DNA of 64,000 nt, taken from positions 124,001-188,000 of the forward strand of contig NZ_JADFFK010000001.1 of assembly GCF_015223355.1 (NCBI RefSeq), given 5' to 3'. This document shows positions 49,117 to 58,727 of the stretch, in pieces (position 1 is the stretch's first letter; every line of letters starts with the position of its first letter). The position numbers and the translations under genes are program-made. Origin of the DNA: Salipiger mangrovisoli. GTDB lineage: Bacteria > Pseudomonadota > Alphaproteobacteria > Rhodobacterales > Rhodobacteraceae. The notes below the pieces were generated by a model, which worked only from the letters and a program-made list of their open reading frames with translations, made no database searches and was not told where the DNA came from.

Positions 49117-49539
49117 ATGAAGCCCGAGACTTTTCTGCCCGACGATTACCGTCCGGCCGAAGACGAACCTTTCATGAACGAGCGTCAGACGGAGTACTTC
49201 CGCCGCAAACTGCTCGCATGGAAAAACGACATTCTCGCCGAGAGCCGCGATACGATCGAGGCGCTGCAGGAAGCCACCCGGAACATTCCCGACGTGACCG
49301 ACCGTGCCAGCGAAGAGACCGACCGGGCTCTGGAACTCCGTACCCGTGACCGCCAGCGTAAACTGGTCGCCAAGATCGACTCGGCGCTGCGCCGCATCGA
49401 GCAGGGCGAATACGGCTATTGCGAAGTGACCGGCGAGCCGATCAGCCTGAAGCGACTGGACGCGCGTCCGATCGCCACCATGAGCCTCGAGGCGCAGGAG
49501 CGCCACGAGCGCCGTGAGAAGGTTCATCGCGACGACTGA
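49117..49539 (+). CDS. dksA: DksA-type RNA polymerase secondary-channel regulator, one-cysteine form
   Basis: A 140-residue DksA. Two long helices form a coiled coil (about 28-95) with the acidic tip VTDRASEETDRALE (about 60-73) that reaches the RNA polymerase active site. The zinc-finger region YGYCEVTGEPISLKRLDARPIA keeps only Cys102 of the usual four cysteines. This matches the one-Cys DksA of Rhodobacter sphaeroides, which works with ppGpp like the E. coli protein. ATG 49117 follows GAGGGAG; in-frame codons upstream are not conserved-looking. Confidence 0.92.
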   Translation: MKPETFLPDDYRPAEDEPFMNERQTEYFRRKLLAWKNDILAESRDTIEALQEATRNIPDVTDRASEETDRALELRTRDRQRKLVAKIDSALRRIEQGEYGYCEVTGEPISLKRLDARPIATMSLEAQERHERREKVHRDD

Positions 49540-49588
49540 GCCCGTGGCCGCCGGTCGGCAGCCGGGGGCAAAGGCTTGACAAGACAGG

Positions 49589-49622
49589 ACGCCGGGGCCA
49601 ATTGCTCCGGCGTTTTCCTTTT
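49589..49622 (+). terminator. Terminator of dksA
   Basis: A 9-bp stem with one G-T pair (ACGCCGGGG at 49589-49597, CTCCGGCGT at 49605-49613) leads into TTTTCCTTTTT, 50 bases after the dksA stop. Confidence 0.75.
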
Positions 49623-49645
49623 TCGCCTTTTGCGGGAGCTGCAGG

Positions 49646-50815
49646 GTGCCGGGCAGGTCAGTCACCATCATCGGAGGAGGCATCGGCGGTTTTGCCGCGG
49701 CGCTGGCGCTGCGGCAGCGTGGCTTCGAGGTGCGTGTGCTGGAGCAGGCCGAGGCGATCTCCGAGGTCGGCGCAGGCTTGCAGATCAGCCCCAACGGGCT
49801 GCGGGTGATCGAGGCGCTCGGGCTTTCGGGCGCGCTGCGGGCCGGGGCCTGCCGGGCAGAGGCCGTGTCCTTGCGCGACCACCGACGCGGCACCGAGGTG
49901 CTGCGGCTCGACCTCGGGCGGTTGCCCGAGACGGCGGCCTATCATTTTGTCCATCGCGCCGACCTGATCGGACTGCTGTCGCAGGCGGCGCGCGAGGCGG
50001 GCGTGCAGGTGCGGCTGCTGCAAAAGCTTGCCGCGGTGCATCCGGGCGCGCCGGTGCAGCTGGAAATGGCGAATGGCGATTCCTGCTCGGCGGATCTGGT
50101 GATCGGGGCCGACGGTCTGCACTCGATCCTGCGGGGCGCCCTCAACGGCGTGGTCGCGCCGTTCTTCACCGGCCAGGTTGCCTGGCGTGCGGTGGTGCCG
50201 AACCTCTGCGGTCACCCGCCCGAGGCGCGCGTGCACATGGGGCCGGGGCGGCACCTGGTCAGCTACCCGCTGCGCGGTGGCAAGTCGGTGAACCTCGTCG
50301 CGGTCGAAGAGCGCCGCGGCTGGACCGAGGAGGGGTGGTCGCAGGTCGACGACCTCGCCAACCTGCGCGCCGCTTTTGCCGGATTCGGCGGCGACGTGCC
50401 ACAGCTGCTTGCGGCAGCGGATCGTCCGGGCCTCTGGGGATTGTTCCGGCACCCGGTCGCGCGGCGCTGGCACGGCGAAGGCGTGGCGATCCTCGGTGAC
50501 GCCGCGCATCCGACGCTGCCCTTCATGGCGCAGGGCGCGAACATGGCGCTGGAAGATGCCTGGGTGCTGGCGGCCTGCCTGTCGTCCATCGATGACCGCG
50601 ATGCCGCGCTTGCCCGCTACCAGGCGCTGCGTCGCGAGCGCTGCGTGAAGGTCGTCGAAGCGGCCAACGGCAACGCCTGGAAATACCACCTGCGCAACCC
50701 GCTGGTGCGCGGCGTCGCGCATCTCGGCATGGGGCTGCTGGGCCGTCTCGCGCCAGACAGGATGCTGGGGCAGTTCGACTGGATCTACGGCTACGACGCG
50801 ACGCGGCTCGCCTGA
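49646..50815 (+). CDS. FAD-dependent monooxygenase (salicylate hydroxylase-like)
   Basis: A 389-residue group A flavoprotein monooxygenase. The dinucleotide-binding motif is VTIIGGGIGGFAAALAL (6-22), and the second FAD motif is GEGVAILGDAAHPTLPFMAQGANMALEDAWVLA with the GDAAHP signature. VIGADGLHSILR is the DG motif. It resembles 3-hydroxybenzoate 6-hydroxylase or salicylate hydroxylase-type enzymes, but the substrate is not determined. GTG 49646 follows GGGAGCTGCAGG. It has no ring-cleavage partners nearby and converges on creA five bases downstream. Confidence 0.88.
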   Translation: MPGRSVTIIGGGIGGFAAALALRQRGFEVRVLEQAEAISEVGAGLQISPNGLRVIEALGLSGALRAGACRAEAVSLRDHRRGTEVLRLDLGRLPETAAYHFVHRADLIGLLSQAAREAGVQVRLLQKLAAVHPGAPVQLEMANGDSCSADLVIGADGLHSILRGALNGVVAPFFTGQVAWRAVVPNLCGHPPEARVHMGPGRHLVSYPLRGGKSVNLVAVEERRGWTEEGWSQVDDLANLRAAFAGFGGDVPQLLAAADRPGLWGLFRHPVARRWHGEGVAILGDAAHPTLPFMAQGANMALEDAWVLAACLSSIDDRDAALARYQALRRERCVKVVEAANGNAWKYHLRNPLVRGVAHLGMGLLGRLAPDRMLGQFDWIYGYDATRLA

Positions 50816-50819
50816 TCAG

Positions 50820-51287
50820 TCATTTCTCTGCCCAGATGACCTCTGTGCCATAGAGCGGCACCGTCGAGAGCGACACCTTGGCCGACCCTTCTGTCAGCTC
50901 CGCCGCATGGGCGAGGTAGATCAAGGTCTGGTTCTTCTCGTCATAGATGCGCTTCACCCGCAACGACTTGAAGATGATCGAGCGCGACGTGCGGAAGACG
51001 TCTTCGCCATCCTTGTCGCGATCGATGTCGCCGATCACGATCGGCCCGGTCTGCTGGCAGGCGATCGAGGCGTTGGACGGGTCTTCGAACCAGTTGCCCT
51101 TGGACAGCCGGTCAAGCACGCCCCGGTCGAAATAGGCGATATGGCAGGTCACACCCTGCACCTTCGGATCGGCAATGGCCTCGATCTCGATATCATTGCC
51201 GACCCAGTCCACGCCCACCTCGCCGACCTGTTCCGCAAGTGTCATCGAGGGCAGCAGGCAGAGCAGCGCGAGGAGGGCGGGTTTCAT
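50820..51287 (-). CDS. CreA family secreted protein
   Basis: A 155-residue protein with a cleavable signal peptide (about 1-18, MKPALLALLCLLPSMTLA). The family blocks are IEIEAIADPKVQGVTCHI (about 34-51), FDRGVLDRL and SNASIACQQTGPI, with two cysteines that may pair in the periplasm. CreA proteins are widespread and their function is unknown. It ends head-on with the monooxygenase gene, and the FMN split-barrel gene lies 20 bases upstream on the same strand. Confidence 0.9.
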   Translation of the reverse strand: MKPALLALLCLLPSMTLAEQVGEVGVDWVGNDIEIEAIADPKVQGVTCHIAYFDRGVLDRLSKGNWFEDPSNASIACQQTGPIVIGDIDRDKDGEDVFRTSRSIIFKSLRVKRIYDEKNQTLIYLAHAAELTEGSAKVSLSTVPLYGTEVIWAEK

Positions 51288-51307
51288 GGCGAGTCTCCGG
51301 GTGGCGG

Positions 51308-51790
51308 TCAGAATACCACCCGACCATGCTCGCCCACGTCGGGCGTGTCATCCGTCATCTGCGCCTTGGCGATCTCGTAGAGGAAGCTGGCGCCGCCGTT
51401 GCTGACCCAGACCTCGCCCTCCTTGGGGGTCATCTTGACCAGCTGGACCGAGTCGTCGTCGCGCCCGTCCTTGAACCACGCGCCGGCCACGACGCTCCAA
51501 ATCTCGTCGAGCTTCTTCTCGTCGTTCGTCAGCTCGGCGGTGCCGAAGACATTTGCGTAAAGATGCGCCTTGGGGTCGGCGATGTGGAAGCTCACCTCGC
51601 CACCGCTCTTTGCGGCGCGGGCCGCCGCCGAGCCCTTGGCGGTGATGAACCAGATCGCGTTTTCGTCCTTGTCCGCGTGGGGTGCCATCGGCACCGGGCG
51701 CTCGCCGTCCGCCGCCAGCAGGCCGGCGCGCACGTCCTTCAGCTGTTTCCAGAAATCGTGCTTGAGGTCGGTCATGTGATCCTTGGGCAT
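51308..51790 (-). CDS. Pyridoxamine 5'-phosphate oxidase-like FMN split-barrel (general stress) protein
   Basis: A 160-residue protein of the general-stress FMN-binding split-barrel group. HDFWKQLKDVRAGLLAADGERPVPMAPHADKDENAIWFIT (about 11-50) is the family N-terminus, and HLYANVFGTAEL and EIWSVVAGAWFKDGRDD are the later blocks. The enzymatic activity is not defined. ATG 51790 is chosen because AGGAGAG lies seven bases upstream. It lies upstream of creA on the same strand. Confidence 0.87.
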   Translation of the reverse strand: MPKDHMTDLKHDFWKQLKDVRAGLLAADGERPVPMAPHADKDENAIWFITAKGSAAARAAKSGGEVSFHIADPKAHLYANVFGTAELTNDEKKLDEIWSVVAGAWFKDGRDDDSVQLVKMTPKEGEVWVSNGGASFLYEIAKAQMTDDTPDVGEHGRVVF

Positions 51791-51910
51791 GTCGTCTCTC
51801 CTTTTCTGTGTTTCACCGCATCAACGCCCGCTTCGCCGGGCCGTTCCTCGCGGTCACGGCAGGGTGACATGCCTTTGCTGTTGACGTCCGGCGGGCCGAG
51901 CGCTTAGATA

Positions 51911-51924
51911 TGAACAAGTGTTCA
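51911..51924. promoter_or_regulatory. Palindromic candidate operator for the leucine-degradation operon
   Basis: TGAACA-AG-TGTTCA is a perfect 14-bp inverted repeat 27 bases before the ivd start. It lies within a locally AT-rich stretch (TTAGATATGAAC) where a -10 box would sit. Its shape fits a TetR-type repressor site. The cognate regulator is not in the window. Confidence 0.5.
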
Positions 51925-51950
51925 ATAACTGCCAGGGGAGGGGCGGTTTG

Positions 51951-53114
51951 ATGTTCAACGCCGTGATGACGTTCGATCTGGGCGAAGACGTAAACGCGCT
52001 GCGCGAGATGGTGCACCGCTGGGCGCAGGAGCGGCTGAAGCCGATGGCGGCGCAGGTCGACCGGGAGAACGCCTTCCCCAACGAGCTGTGGCGCGAGATG
52101 GGTGAGCTGGGCCTTCTGGGCATCACGGTCCCCGAGGACTTCGGCGGAGCCGGCATGGGTTATCTGGCGCATGTCGTGGCGGTCGAAGAGATCGCCCGCG
52201 CCTCGGCCTCGGTCTCGCTGTCCTACGGCGCGCATTCCAACCTCTGCGTCAACCAGATCAAGCTGAACGGCTCGCCGGAACAGAAGGCGAAATATCTGCC
52301 GGGTCTGGTCTCCGGTGAACACGTTGGTGCGCTCGCCATGTCCGAGTCCAACGCCGGATCGGACGTGGTCAGCATGAAGCTGCGCGCCGAGAAGAAGAAC
52401 GACCGCTTCATCCTCAATGGCAACAAGTACTGGATCACCAACGGGCCGGACGCCGACACGCTGGTGGTCTATGCCAAGACCGATCCCGACGCCGGGTCGA
52501 AGGGGATCACCGCCTTCCTCATCGAGAAAAGCATGACCGGCTTCTCGACCTCGCCGCATTTCGACAAGCTCGGGATGCGCGGCTCGAACACCGCCGAGCT
52601 GATCTTCGAGGACGTCGAAGTGCCCTTCGAGAACATCCTCGGCGAAGAGGGCAAGGGCGTGCGCGTGCTGATGTCGGGGCTCGACTACGAACGCGTGGTG
52701 CTCGCGGGCATCGGCACGGGCATCATGGCCGCCTGCCTCGACGAGGTCATGCCCTACATGGCCGAGCGCAAGCAGTTCGGCCAGCCGATCGGGTCGTTCC
52801 AGCTGATGCAGGGCAAGATCGCCGACATGTACACGGCGATGAACTCGGCCCGCGCCTATGTCTACGAGGTCGCCAAGGCCTGCGATCGCGGCGACGTCAC
52901 CCGTCAGGACGCGGCGGCTTGCTGTCTCTACGCCTCGGAACAGGCGATGGTGCAGGCGCATCAGGCGGTGCAGGCGATGGGCGGCGCGGGCTTCCTCGCC
53001 GATGCGCCGGTGGCGCGGCTCTTCCGCGATGCCAAGCTGATGGAGATCGGCGCGGGCACCTCGGAGATCCGCCGCATGCTGGTGGGCCGCGAGTTGATGG
53101 CGGCGATGGGCTGA
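51951..53114 (+). CDS. ivd: Isovaleryl-CoA dehydrogenase
   Basis: A 387-residue acyl-CoA dehydrogenase that oxidises isovaleryl-CoA in leucine breakdown. The N-terminal [24 protein letters not shown], the flavin-binding [20 protein letters not shown] (about 125-144) and [19 protein letters not shown] are typical. The catalytic glutamate, expected at Glu247 in [11 protein letters not shown], distinguishes the IVD group. ATG 51951 follows AGGGGAGGGG. First gene of the operon that continues to 61.2 kb. Confidence 0.93.
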   Translation: MFNAVMTFDLGEDVNALREMVHRWAQERLKPMAAQVDRENAFPNELWREMGELGLLGITVPEDFGGAGMGYLAHVVAVEEIARASASVSLSYGAHSNLCVNQIKLNGSPEQKAKYLPGLVSGEHVGALAMSESNAGSDVVSMKLRAEKKNDRFILNGNKYWITNGPDADTLVVYAKTDPDAGSKGITAFLIEKSMTGFSTSPHFDKLGMRGSNTAELIFEDVEVPFENILGEEGKGVRVLMSGLDYERVVLAGIGTGIMAACLDEVMPYMAERKQFGQPIGSFQLMQGKIADMYTAMNSARAYVYEVAKACDRGDVTRQDAAACCLYASEQAMVQAHQAVQAMGGAGFLADAPVARLFRDAKLMEIGAGTSEIRRMLVGRELMAAMG

Positions 53115-53116
53115 TC

Positions 53117-53422
53117 ATGCCATCCCGGCCGCTCTGGTATGCCCCGGCGCTGGCGCTTCTCGCGCTGGTGGCGCTGGCGGCCTACCGGGCCGGGATGCAG
53201 GCGGCGGAGCTGACGGAGACCGAGGCGATCGATGCCGCCGCCACGCTCTACGTCGAGACCGGCCCGGAGGGGGCCGCGAAAAGCGATTGCACGGGGCGCC
53301 CCGCCGAGGCGCCGGTCTGGATCGTGGTGACCTGCGCGCGGGAGGATCTGGCGCATGTCTACCAGATGGACCGGCTGGGGCGCATCCTTCACGCGCGGGT
53401 CAGGAGGGGGCCACAGACATGA
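53117..53422 (+). CDS. Small membrane-anchored protein within the ivd operon
   Basis: A 101-residue protein with one hydrophobic N-terminal segment (WYAPALALLALVALAAY, about 7-23) and a soluble C-terminal part containing two cysteines (SDCTGRP and VVTCARE), likely periplasmic and possibly disulfide-bonded. I do not recognise the family. It starts two bases after the ivd stop and overlaps the next gene's ATG (ATGA), so it is certainly part of the operon's transcript. Confidence 0.78.
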   Translation: MPSRPLWYAPALALLALVALAAYRAGMQAAELTETEAIDAAATLYVETGPEGAAKSDCTGRPAEAPVWIVVTCAREDLAHVYQMDRLGRILHARVRRGPQT

Positions 53423-55029
53423 ACCCGATGTTGCCCGAGGGCACCTACGACGAGATGCGGGCGCGCTTCGACTGGCGTATCCCGGCGCGGCTGAACATGG
53501 CCGCGCAGGTCTGTGACGATTGGGCAGGGCTGGAGCCCGAGCGGGTGGCCATCCTCGAGCATGGCCGGGGGCCGGTGAGCTACGGCGCGCTCGCGCTGCT
53601 GTCGCGCCGTGTGCAGGCGGCGCTCGAGGCGCGCGGCGTGACGCGCGGCGACCGGGTGGGCGTGCTGCTCTCGCAATCGCCGCTCTGCGCCGCGGCTCAT
53701 ATCGCCGCCTGGCGCATGGGCGCGATCTCGGTGCCGCTGTTCAAGCTCTTCCGCGAGGACGCGCTGCGCTCGCGGCTCGGTGACAGCGGGGCGCGGGTTG
53801 TGGTGACCGACGAGGAGGGGGCGGCGATGCTGGCGCCCTTCGATCTGCAGGTCATCACCGACCTGCCTTCGGCGCCTTCCGATAGCCCCGTGGCCGACAC
53901 CGGCCCCGAGGATCCGGCCATCCTCATCTACACCAGCGGCACCACCGGAAAGCCCAAGGGCGCGCTGCATGGACACCGGGTCCTGATGGGCCACCTGCCG
54001 GGCGTCGAGATGAGCCATGACCGGCTCGGCCAGCCCGGAGACGTGCTCTGGACCCCGGCGGACTGGGCGTGGATCGGTGGGCTCTTCGACGTAGCCATGC
54101 CCGCTCTTGCACTCGGCGTGCCCGTGGTGGCCGCGCGGATGGCCAAGTTCGAGGTTTCGCAATGCGTGAGTATCTGCGCGGAACACTCTGTCCGTAATGT
54201 GTTTTTCCCGCCCACCGCGCTGCGCATGCTGAAGGCGGCGGATGCCCGTATCCCGAACCTGCGATCGGTCGCCAGCGGCGGCGAGCCGCTCGGAGCCGAG
54301 ATGCTCGCCTGGGGCCGCGACGCCTTCGAGCTCACGATCAACGAGTTCTACGGCCAGACCGAATGCAACATGGTTGCCAGTTCCGCGGGTAGGCTCTTCG
54401 AGCCGCATCCGGGCTGCATCGGCAAGCCTGTGCCCGGCCACGAGATCGCGGTAATCGATGATGCGGGCACGCCGACGGAGACCGAAGGCGACGTGGCGAT
54501 CCGGCGCGGCTCGGGATCGATGATGCTGGAGTACTGGCGAAACCCGCAGGCCACGGCCGAGAAGTTCCGCGGCGACTGGCTGCTCACCGGCGATCGCGGC
54601 ATCTGGGAAGGCGACTACCTGCGCTTCCTCGGGCGCGAGGATGACGTGATCTCCTCGGCCGGCTACCGCATCGGCCCGGCCGAGATCGAGGATTGCCTGA
54701 TCACCCACCCGGCGGTGCTGACGGTCGGCGTGGTCGGCAAGCCCGACCCGCTCCGCACCGAGATCGTGAAGGCCTACGTGGTGTTGAAGGACGGCGTCGA
54801 GGCAGACGCGGAGACATTGAAGTCATGGGTGAAGGAGCGTCTCGCAACCTACTCCTGCCCAAGGGAAATATCATTTCTTGAGGCGCTGCCCATGACGGTT
54901 ACCGGCAAGGTGATCCGCAAGGAGCTGAAAGCCCGTGCCACGGCCGAGGCCGAGCATGAGGCGCAAGGTGAGGCCCAAGGTCAGGCCAACGGTCAGGCAC
55001 TGCACTCAAAGGTTCAGGAGGACACATGA
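53419..55029 (+). CDS. Acyl-CoA synthetase (AMP-binding)
   Basis: A 536-residue adenylate-forming ligase. The P-loop-like motif is [17 protein letters not shown] (about 171-187), the A5 motif is [10 protein letters not shown], the hinge is [30 protein letters not shown] and the C-terminal catalytic Lys sits in [10 protein letters not shown]. By operon context it may activate isovalerate, acetoacetate or related acids. The last 30 residues are an unusual Glu/Gln/Ala/Gly tail ([19 protein letters not shown]). The stop overlaps mccB (ATGA). Confidence 0.86.
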   Translation: MNPMLPEGTYDEMRARFDWRIPARLNMAAQVCDDWAGLEPERVAILEHGRGPVSYGALALLSRRVQAALEARGVTRGDRVGVLLSQSPLCAAAHIAAWRMGAISVPLFKLFREDALRSRLGDSGARVVVTDEEGAAMLAPFDLQVITDLPSAPSDSPVADTGPEDPAILIYTSGTTGKPKGALHGHRVLMGHLPGVEMSHDRLGQPGDVLWTPADWAWIGGLFDVAMPALALGVPVVAARMAKFEVSQCVSICAEHSVRNVFFPPTALRMLKAADARIPNLRSVASGGEPLGAEMLAWGRDAFELTINEFYGQTECNMVASSAGRLFEPHPGCIGKPVPGHEIAVIDDAGTPTETEGDVAIRRGSGSMMLEYWRNPQATAEKFRGDWLLTGDRGIWEGDYLRFLGREDDVISSAGYRIGPAEIEDCLITHPAVLTVGVVGKPDPLRTEIVKAYVVLKDGVEADAETLKSWVKERLATYSCPREISFLEALPMTVTGKVIRKELKARATAEAEHEAQGEAQGQANGQALHSKVQEDT

Positions 55030-56630
55030 AACTGAAGTCACAGGCCATCCCGTCCTCCGAGACGTTCCGCGCCAACCGCGCGGGCCATCTCGAGGCGCTG
55101 CGGGTCATCGAAGAGGCCGCCGCGCAGGCCGCCGCCGGCGGCGGCGACAGGGCCCGCGAGCGACATGTCTCGCGCGGCAAGATGCTGCCTCGCGAGCGTG
55201 TCGCCAACCTGCTGGATCCGGGCACGCCCTTCCTCGAGATCGGCGCCACGGCGGCGCATGGCATGTACGGCGGCGACGCGCCCTGCGCCGGGGTGATCGC
55301 CGGCATCGGCCGGGTCATGGGGCGCGAGGTCATGGTGGTCTGCAACGACGCCACGGTGAAGGGCGGCACCTACTACCCGCTGACCGTCAAGAAGCACCTG
55401 CGCGCGCAGGAGATCGCCGAGGAGAACCATCTGCCCTGCGTCTACCTCGTCGACAGCGGAGGCGCGAACCTGCCGAACCAGGACGAGGTCTTCCCCGACC
55501 GCGACCACTTCGGTCGCATCTTCTACAACCAGGCGCGGATGAGCGCCAAGAACATCCCGCAGATCGCCGTGGTGATGGGCTCGTGCACCGCGGGCGGCGC
55601 CTATGTGCCCGCCATGTCGGACGTGACGATCATCGTGAAGGAGCAGGGCACGATCTTCCTTGCCGGCCCGCCTCTGGTCAAGGCGGCGACGGGCGAGGTG
55701 GTCAGCGCCGAGGATCTCGGTGGCGGCGACGTGCACACGCGGCTCTCCGGCGTGGCGGACTATCTGGCGGAGGATGACGCCCACGCGCTGGCGCTCGCCC
55801 GCCGCGCGGTCGGTGGGCTCAACCGGGTGAAACCGGCGGGGGTGGAATGGCAATCGCCCGAAGCGCCTGCCTACGACCCCGAGGAGATTCTCGGCGTGGT
55901 GCCCGCCGACCTGCGCACCCCCTATGACATCCGCGAGGTCATCGCCCGGCTGGTCGACGGCTCGCGCTTCGACGAGTTCAAGCCGCGCTATGGCGAGACG
56001 CTGGTCACCGGCTTTGCGCATGTCGAGGGCTGCCCGGTGGGGATCATCGCCAACAACGGCGTGCTCTTCTCCGAGGCCGCGCAGAAGGGCGCGCATTTCG
56101 TCGAGCTCTGCTCGCAGCGCGGCATCCCGCTGGTTTTCCTGCAGAACATCACCGGCTTCATGGTCGGCCGGAAATACGAGAACGAGGGCATCGCCCGCCA
56201 CGGCGCCAAGATGGTCACCGCCGTGGCGACCACCAACGTGCCGAAGATCACAATGCTGGTCGGCGGCTCCTTCGGGGCGGGCAACTACGGGATGGCGGGC
56301 CGCGCCTACCAGCCGCGCTTCCTCTGGAGCTGGCCGAACAGCCGTATCTCGGTGATGGGCGGGGCGCAGGCGGCGGGGGTGCTGGCGACCGTGAAGCGCG
56401 ACGCCATCGAGCGGTCGGGCGGCAGCTGGTCGGAGGAGGAGGAAGCGGCCTTCAAGCAGCCCACCATCGACATGTTCGAGCAGCAGTCGCACCCGCTCTA
56501 CGCCTCGGCCCGGCTCTGGGACGACGGCTGTGTCGATCCGCGCAAGTCGCGCGCCGTGCTGGCGCTGTCGCTGCGCGCGGCGCTGAACGCGCCGATCGAG
56601 GAGACGCGCTTCGGCGTGTTCCGCATGTGA
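55026..56630 (+). CDS. mccB: 3-methylcrotonyl-CoA carboxylase beta subunit (carboxyltransferase)
   Basis: A 534-residue carboxyltransferase that moves CO2 from carboxybiotin to 3-methylcrotonyl-Co[21 protein letters not shown] (about 139-158), [31 protein letters not shown] and [21 protein letters not shown] are characteristic of the MCC subclass of biotin carboxyltransferases. It overlaps the synthetase by four bases. A composite repeat sits in the 156-base gap before its partner mccA. Confidence 0.94.
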   Translation: MKLKSQAIPSSETFRANRAGHLEALRVIEEAAAQAAAGGGDRARERHVSRGKMLPRERVANLLDPGTPFLEIGATAAHGMYGGDAPCAGVIAGIGRVMGREVMVVCNDATVKGGTYYPLTVKKHLRAQEIAEENHLPCVYLVDSGGANLPNQDEVFPDRDHFGRIFYNQARMSAKNIPQIAVVMGSCTAGGAYVPAMSDVTIIVKEQGTIFLAGPPLVKAATGEVVSAEDLGGGDVHTRLSGVADYLAEDDAHALALARRAVGGLNRVKPAGVEWQSPEAPAYDPEEILGVVPADLRTPYDIREVIARLVDGSRFDEFKPRYGETLVTGFAHVEGCPVGIIANNGVLFSEAAQKGAHFVELCSQRGIPLVFLQNITGFMVGRKYENEGIARHGAKMVTAVATTNVPKITMLVGGSFGAGNYGMAGRAYQPRFLWSWPNSRISVMGGAQAAGVLATVKRDAIERSGGSWSEEEEAAFKQPTIDMFEQQSHPLYASARLWDDGCVDPRKSRAVLALSLRAALNAPIEETRFGVFRM

Positions 56631-56695
56631 TGGGTGTCCGTTGGAAGAGAGGGGCGTCCGCCCCTGCAGGCGACGGGCCCGCACTCGGGGAGAAC

Positions 56696-56753
56696 GGGGG
56701 CTCTGCCCCCATCGCCTGCGGCGATTCCCCCGGGATATTTGGACCTAGAAGAA
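56696..56753. repeat. Composite palindromic element inside the mccB-mccA gap
   Basis: On the minus strand the order is the 27-base arm (56727-56753), a small hairpin ATCGCC-TGC-GGCGAT (56711-56725), then the G5C/GC5 hairpin (56696-56710). It is an exact copy of the GGTCC-subtype arm and lies 33 bases before the mccA start, within an otherwise tightly coupled operon. Confidence 0.85.
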
Positions 56754-56786
56754 TGACGATGATGGGACGCGGAGACGGAGGCGGCG

Positions 56787-58727
56787 ATGTTTGACACCCT
56801 GCTGATTGCCAACCGGGGCGAAATCGCCTGCCGGGTGATGCGCAGCGCAAGGGCGCTGGGGCTGCGGACGGTGGCGGTCTATTCCGACGCCGACGCCGGC
56901 GCGCGCCACGTGGCCGAGGCCGACCTTGCCGTCTGCATCGGCGGGGCGGCGCCGTCGGAGAGCTACCTGAGGGGCGCGCGCATCATCGAGGCGGCCCTGG
57001 CGACCGGGGCGGGGGCGATCCATCCCGGCTACGGCTTCCTGTCGGAGAACCCGGAGTTCGTCGAGGCGGTCGAGGCGGCGGGGCTGATCTTCGTCGGCCC
57101 CTCGGCCCCGGCGATCCGGGCCATGGGCCTCAAGGACGCGGCCAAGCGGTTGATGGATGCGGCCGGGGTTCCGGTGGTGCCGGGCTATCTTGGCGAGGAC
57201 CAGGACCCGGCGCGGCTGGCGCGCGAGGCCGAGGCGATCGGCTACCCGGTGCTGATCAAGGCCGTGGCGGGCGGCGGCGGCAAGGGCATGCGGCTGGTCG
57301 AGGCGGCGGGAGATTTCGCCGCGGCGCTTGAAGGCGCCAAGGCCGAGGCGCGCGGTGCCTTCGGCAACGAGGCGGTGCTGATCGAGAAGTACATCACCGC
57401 GCCGCGACACATCGAGGTCCAGGTCTTCGGCGACGGCGAGAAGGCCGTGCATCTCTTCGAGCGCGACTGCTCGCTGCAGCGGCGCCACCAGAAGGTGATC
57501 GAGGAGGCGCCCGCGCCGGGCATGGGCGAGGAGATGCGCGCCGCCATGGGGGCCGCCGCCGTGCGCGCCGCCGAGGCGATCGGCTACAAGGGCGCGGGCA
57601 CGGTGGAGTTCATCGTCGACGGCTCTCGGGGGCTGCGTCCCGACGGCTTCTGGTTCATGGAAATGAACACCCGGCTGCAGGTCGAGCACCCGGTGACCGA
57701 AGCGATCACCGGCGTCGATCTGGTGGAATGGCAGCTGCGCGTGGCGGGGGGCGAGCCGCTGCCGCTGGCGCAGGAGGAGCTTTCCATAAACGGCCATGCC
57801 TTCGAGGCGCGGCTCTACGCCGAGGACGTGCCGGCGGGGTTCCTGCCCGCGACGGGGCGGCTGGCGCATCTCGATTTTCCCCAGGATGTGCGCGCCGACA
57901 GCGGCGTGCGCTCGGGCGATGCGATCTCGCCGCATTACGATCCGATGATCGCCAAGCTGATCGTGCACGGGCCGACTCGCGCGGTGGCCCTGCGCCGGCT
58001 GGCGCAGGGGCTGCGGCACACGCGGGTGGCGGGGACGGTGACTAACCTCGCCTTCCTCGGGGCGCTGGCGGAGCACGCCGGATTTGCCGCGGGCGAGGTC
58101 GACACCGGGCTGATCGGCCGCGACCTCGCGGCACTGGTGGCGGTTCCCCAGGTGACGCCGCAGGTGGTGGCCGAAGCGGCGCTGGTGCTCGCCGGCCTCG
58201 ACGGGGCCGCGGGATGGCAGACCGGCTTCACCCTCTGGGCACCGCTAGCGCGCTCGGTGCTGCTGCGCCGGGGCGAGGAGGAGCTGCCCTGCGTGCTGCG
58301 GGTGCGCGGCGCGGATCTGGTCGAGATCGACGTGCCCGGCGCGACGGTGCTGGCCGCGCGCTCGCAAGGACGCTGGAGCTTCGATGACCGGCCCGCCGCC
58401 GGGCATTTCCGCGAAGATGGCCACGTGACGGTCTTTGCCCATTACGGCGTGCGCTTCGACCTCGTCGAGCCGCTGGACCGGGCGGCGGAAGCGGGGGCGG
58501 GCGGCAACCTTGTCGAGGCACCGATGCCCGGCAAGGTGGTCGCGGTCTTTGCCGAGGCCGGGGCGCAGGTCGCCGCCGGCGACCGGCTGGCGCTGCTCGA
58601 GGCGATGAAGATGGAGCACACGCTGCGCGCCGCGCGCGACGGCATCGTCGCCGAGGTGCTGGTCGAGGCGGGGGCGCAGGTCGAGGCCGGGGCGGCGCTG
58701 ATCCGGCTGGAGGAGGAGGAGGCATGA
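56787..58727 (+). CDS. mccA: 3-methylcrotonyl-CoA carboxylase alpha subunit (biotin carboxylase + BCCP)
   Basis: A 646-residue ATP-dependent biotin carboxylase with the biotin carrier at its C-terminus. LLIANRGEIACRVMRSARALG opens it, and the ATP-grasp glycine loop is VAGGGGKGMRLVE (about 158-170). EMNTRLQVEHPVTEAITG marks the active site, and the biotinylation site is LLEAMKMEHTLRAA (about 609-622). The ATG at 56787 has GGAGACGGAGG upstream. Pairs with mccB. The stop overlaps the GST start (ATGA). Confidence 0.95.
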   Translation: MFDTLLIANRGEIACRVMRSARALGLRTVAVYSDADAGARHVAEADLAVCIGGAAPSESYLRGARIIEAALATGAGAIHPGYGFLSENPEFVEAVEAAGLIFVGPSAPAIRAMGLKDAAKRLMDAAGVPVVPGYLGEDQDPARLAREAEAIGYPVLIKAVAGGGGKGMRLVEAAGDFAAALEGAKAEARGAFGNEAVLIEKYITAPRHIEVQVFGDGEKAVHLFERDCSLQRRHQKVIEEAPAPGMGEEMRAAMGAAAVRAAEAIGYKGAGTVEFIVDGSRGLRPDGFWFMEMNTRLQVEHPVTEAITGVDLVEWQLRVAGGEPLPLAQEELSINGHAFEARLYAEDVPAGFLPATGRLAHLDFPQDVRADSGVRSGDAISPHYDPMIAKLIVHGPTRAVALRRLAQGLRHTRVAGTVTNLAFLGALAEHAGFAAGEVDTGLIGRDLAALVAVPQVTPQVVAEAALVLAGLDGAAGWQTGFTLWAPLARSVLLRRGEEELPCVLRVRGADLVEIDVPGATVLAARSQGRWSFDDRPAAGHFREDGHVTVFAHYGVRFDLVEPLDRAAEAGAGGNLVEAPMPGKVVAVFAEAGAQVAAGDRLALLEAMKMEHTLRAARDGIVAEVLVEAGAQVEAGAALIRLEEEEA

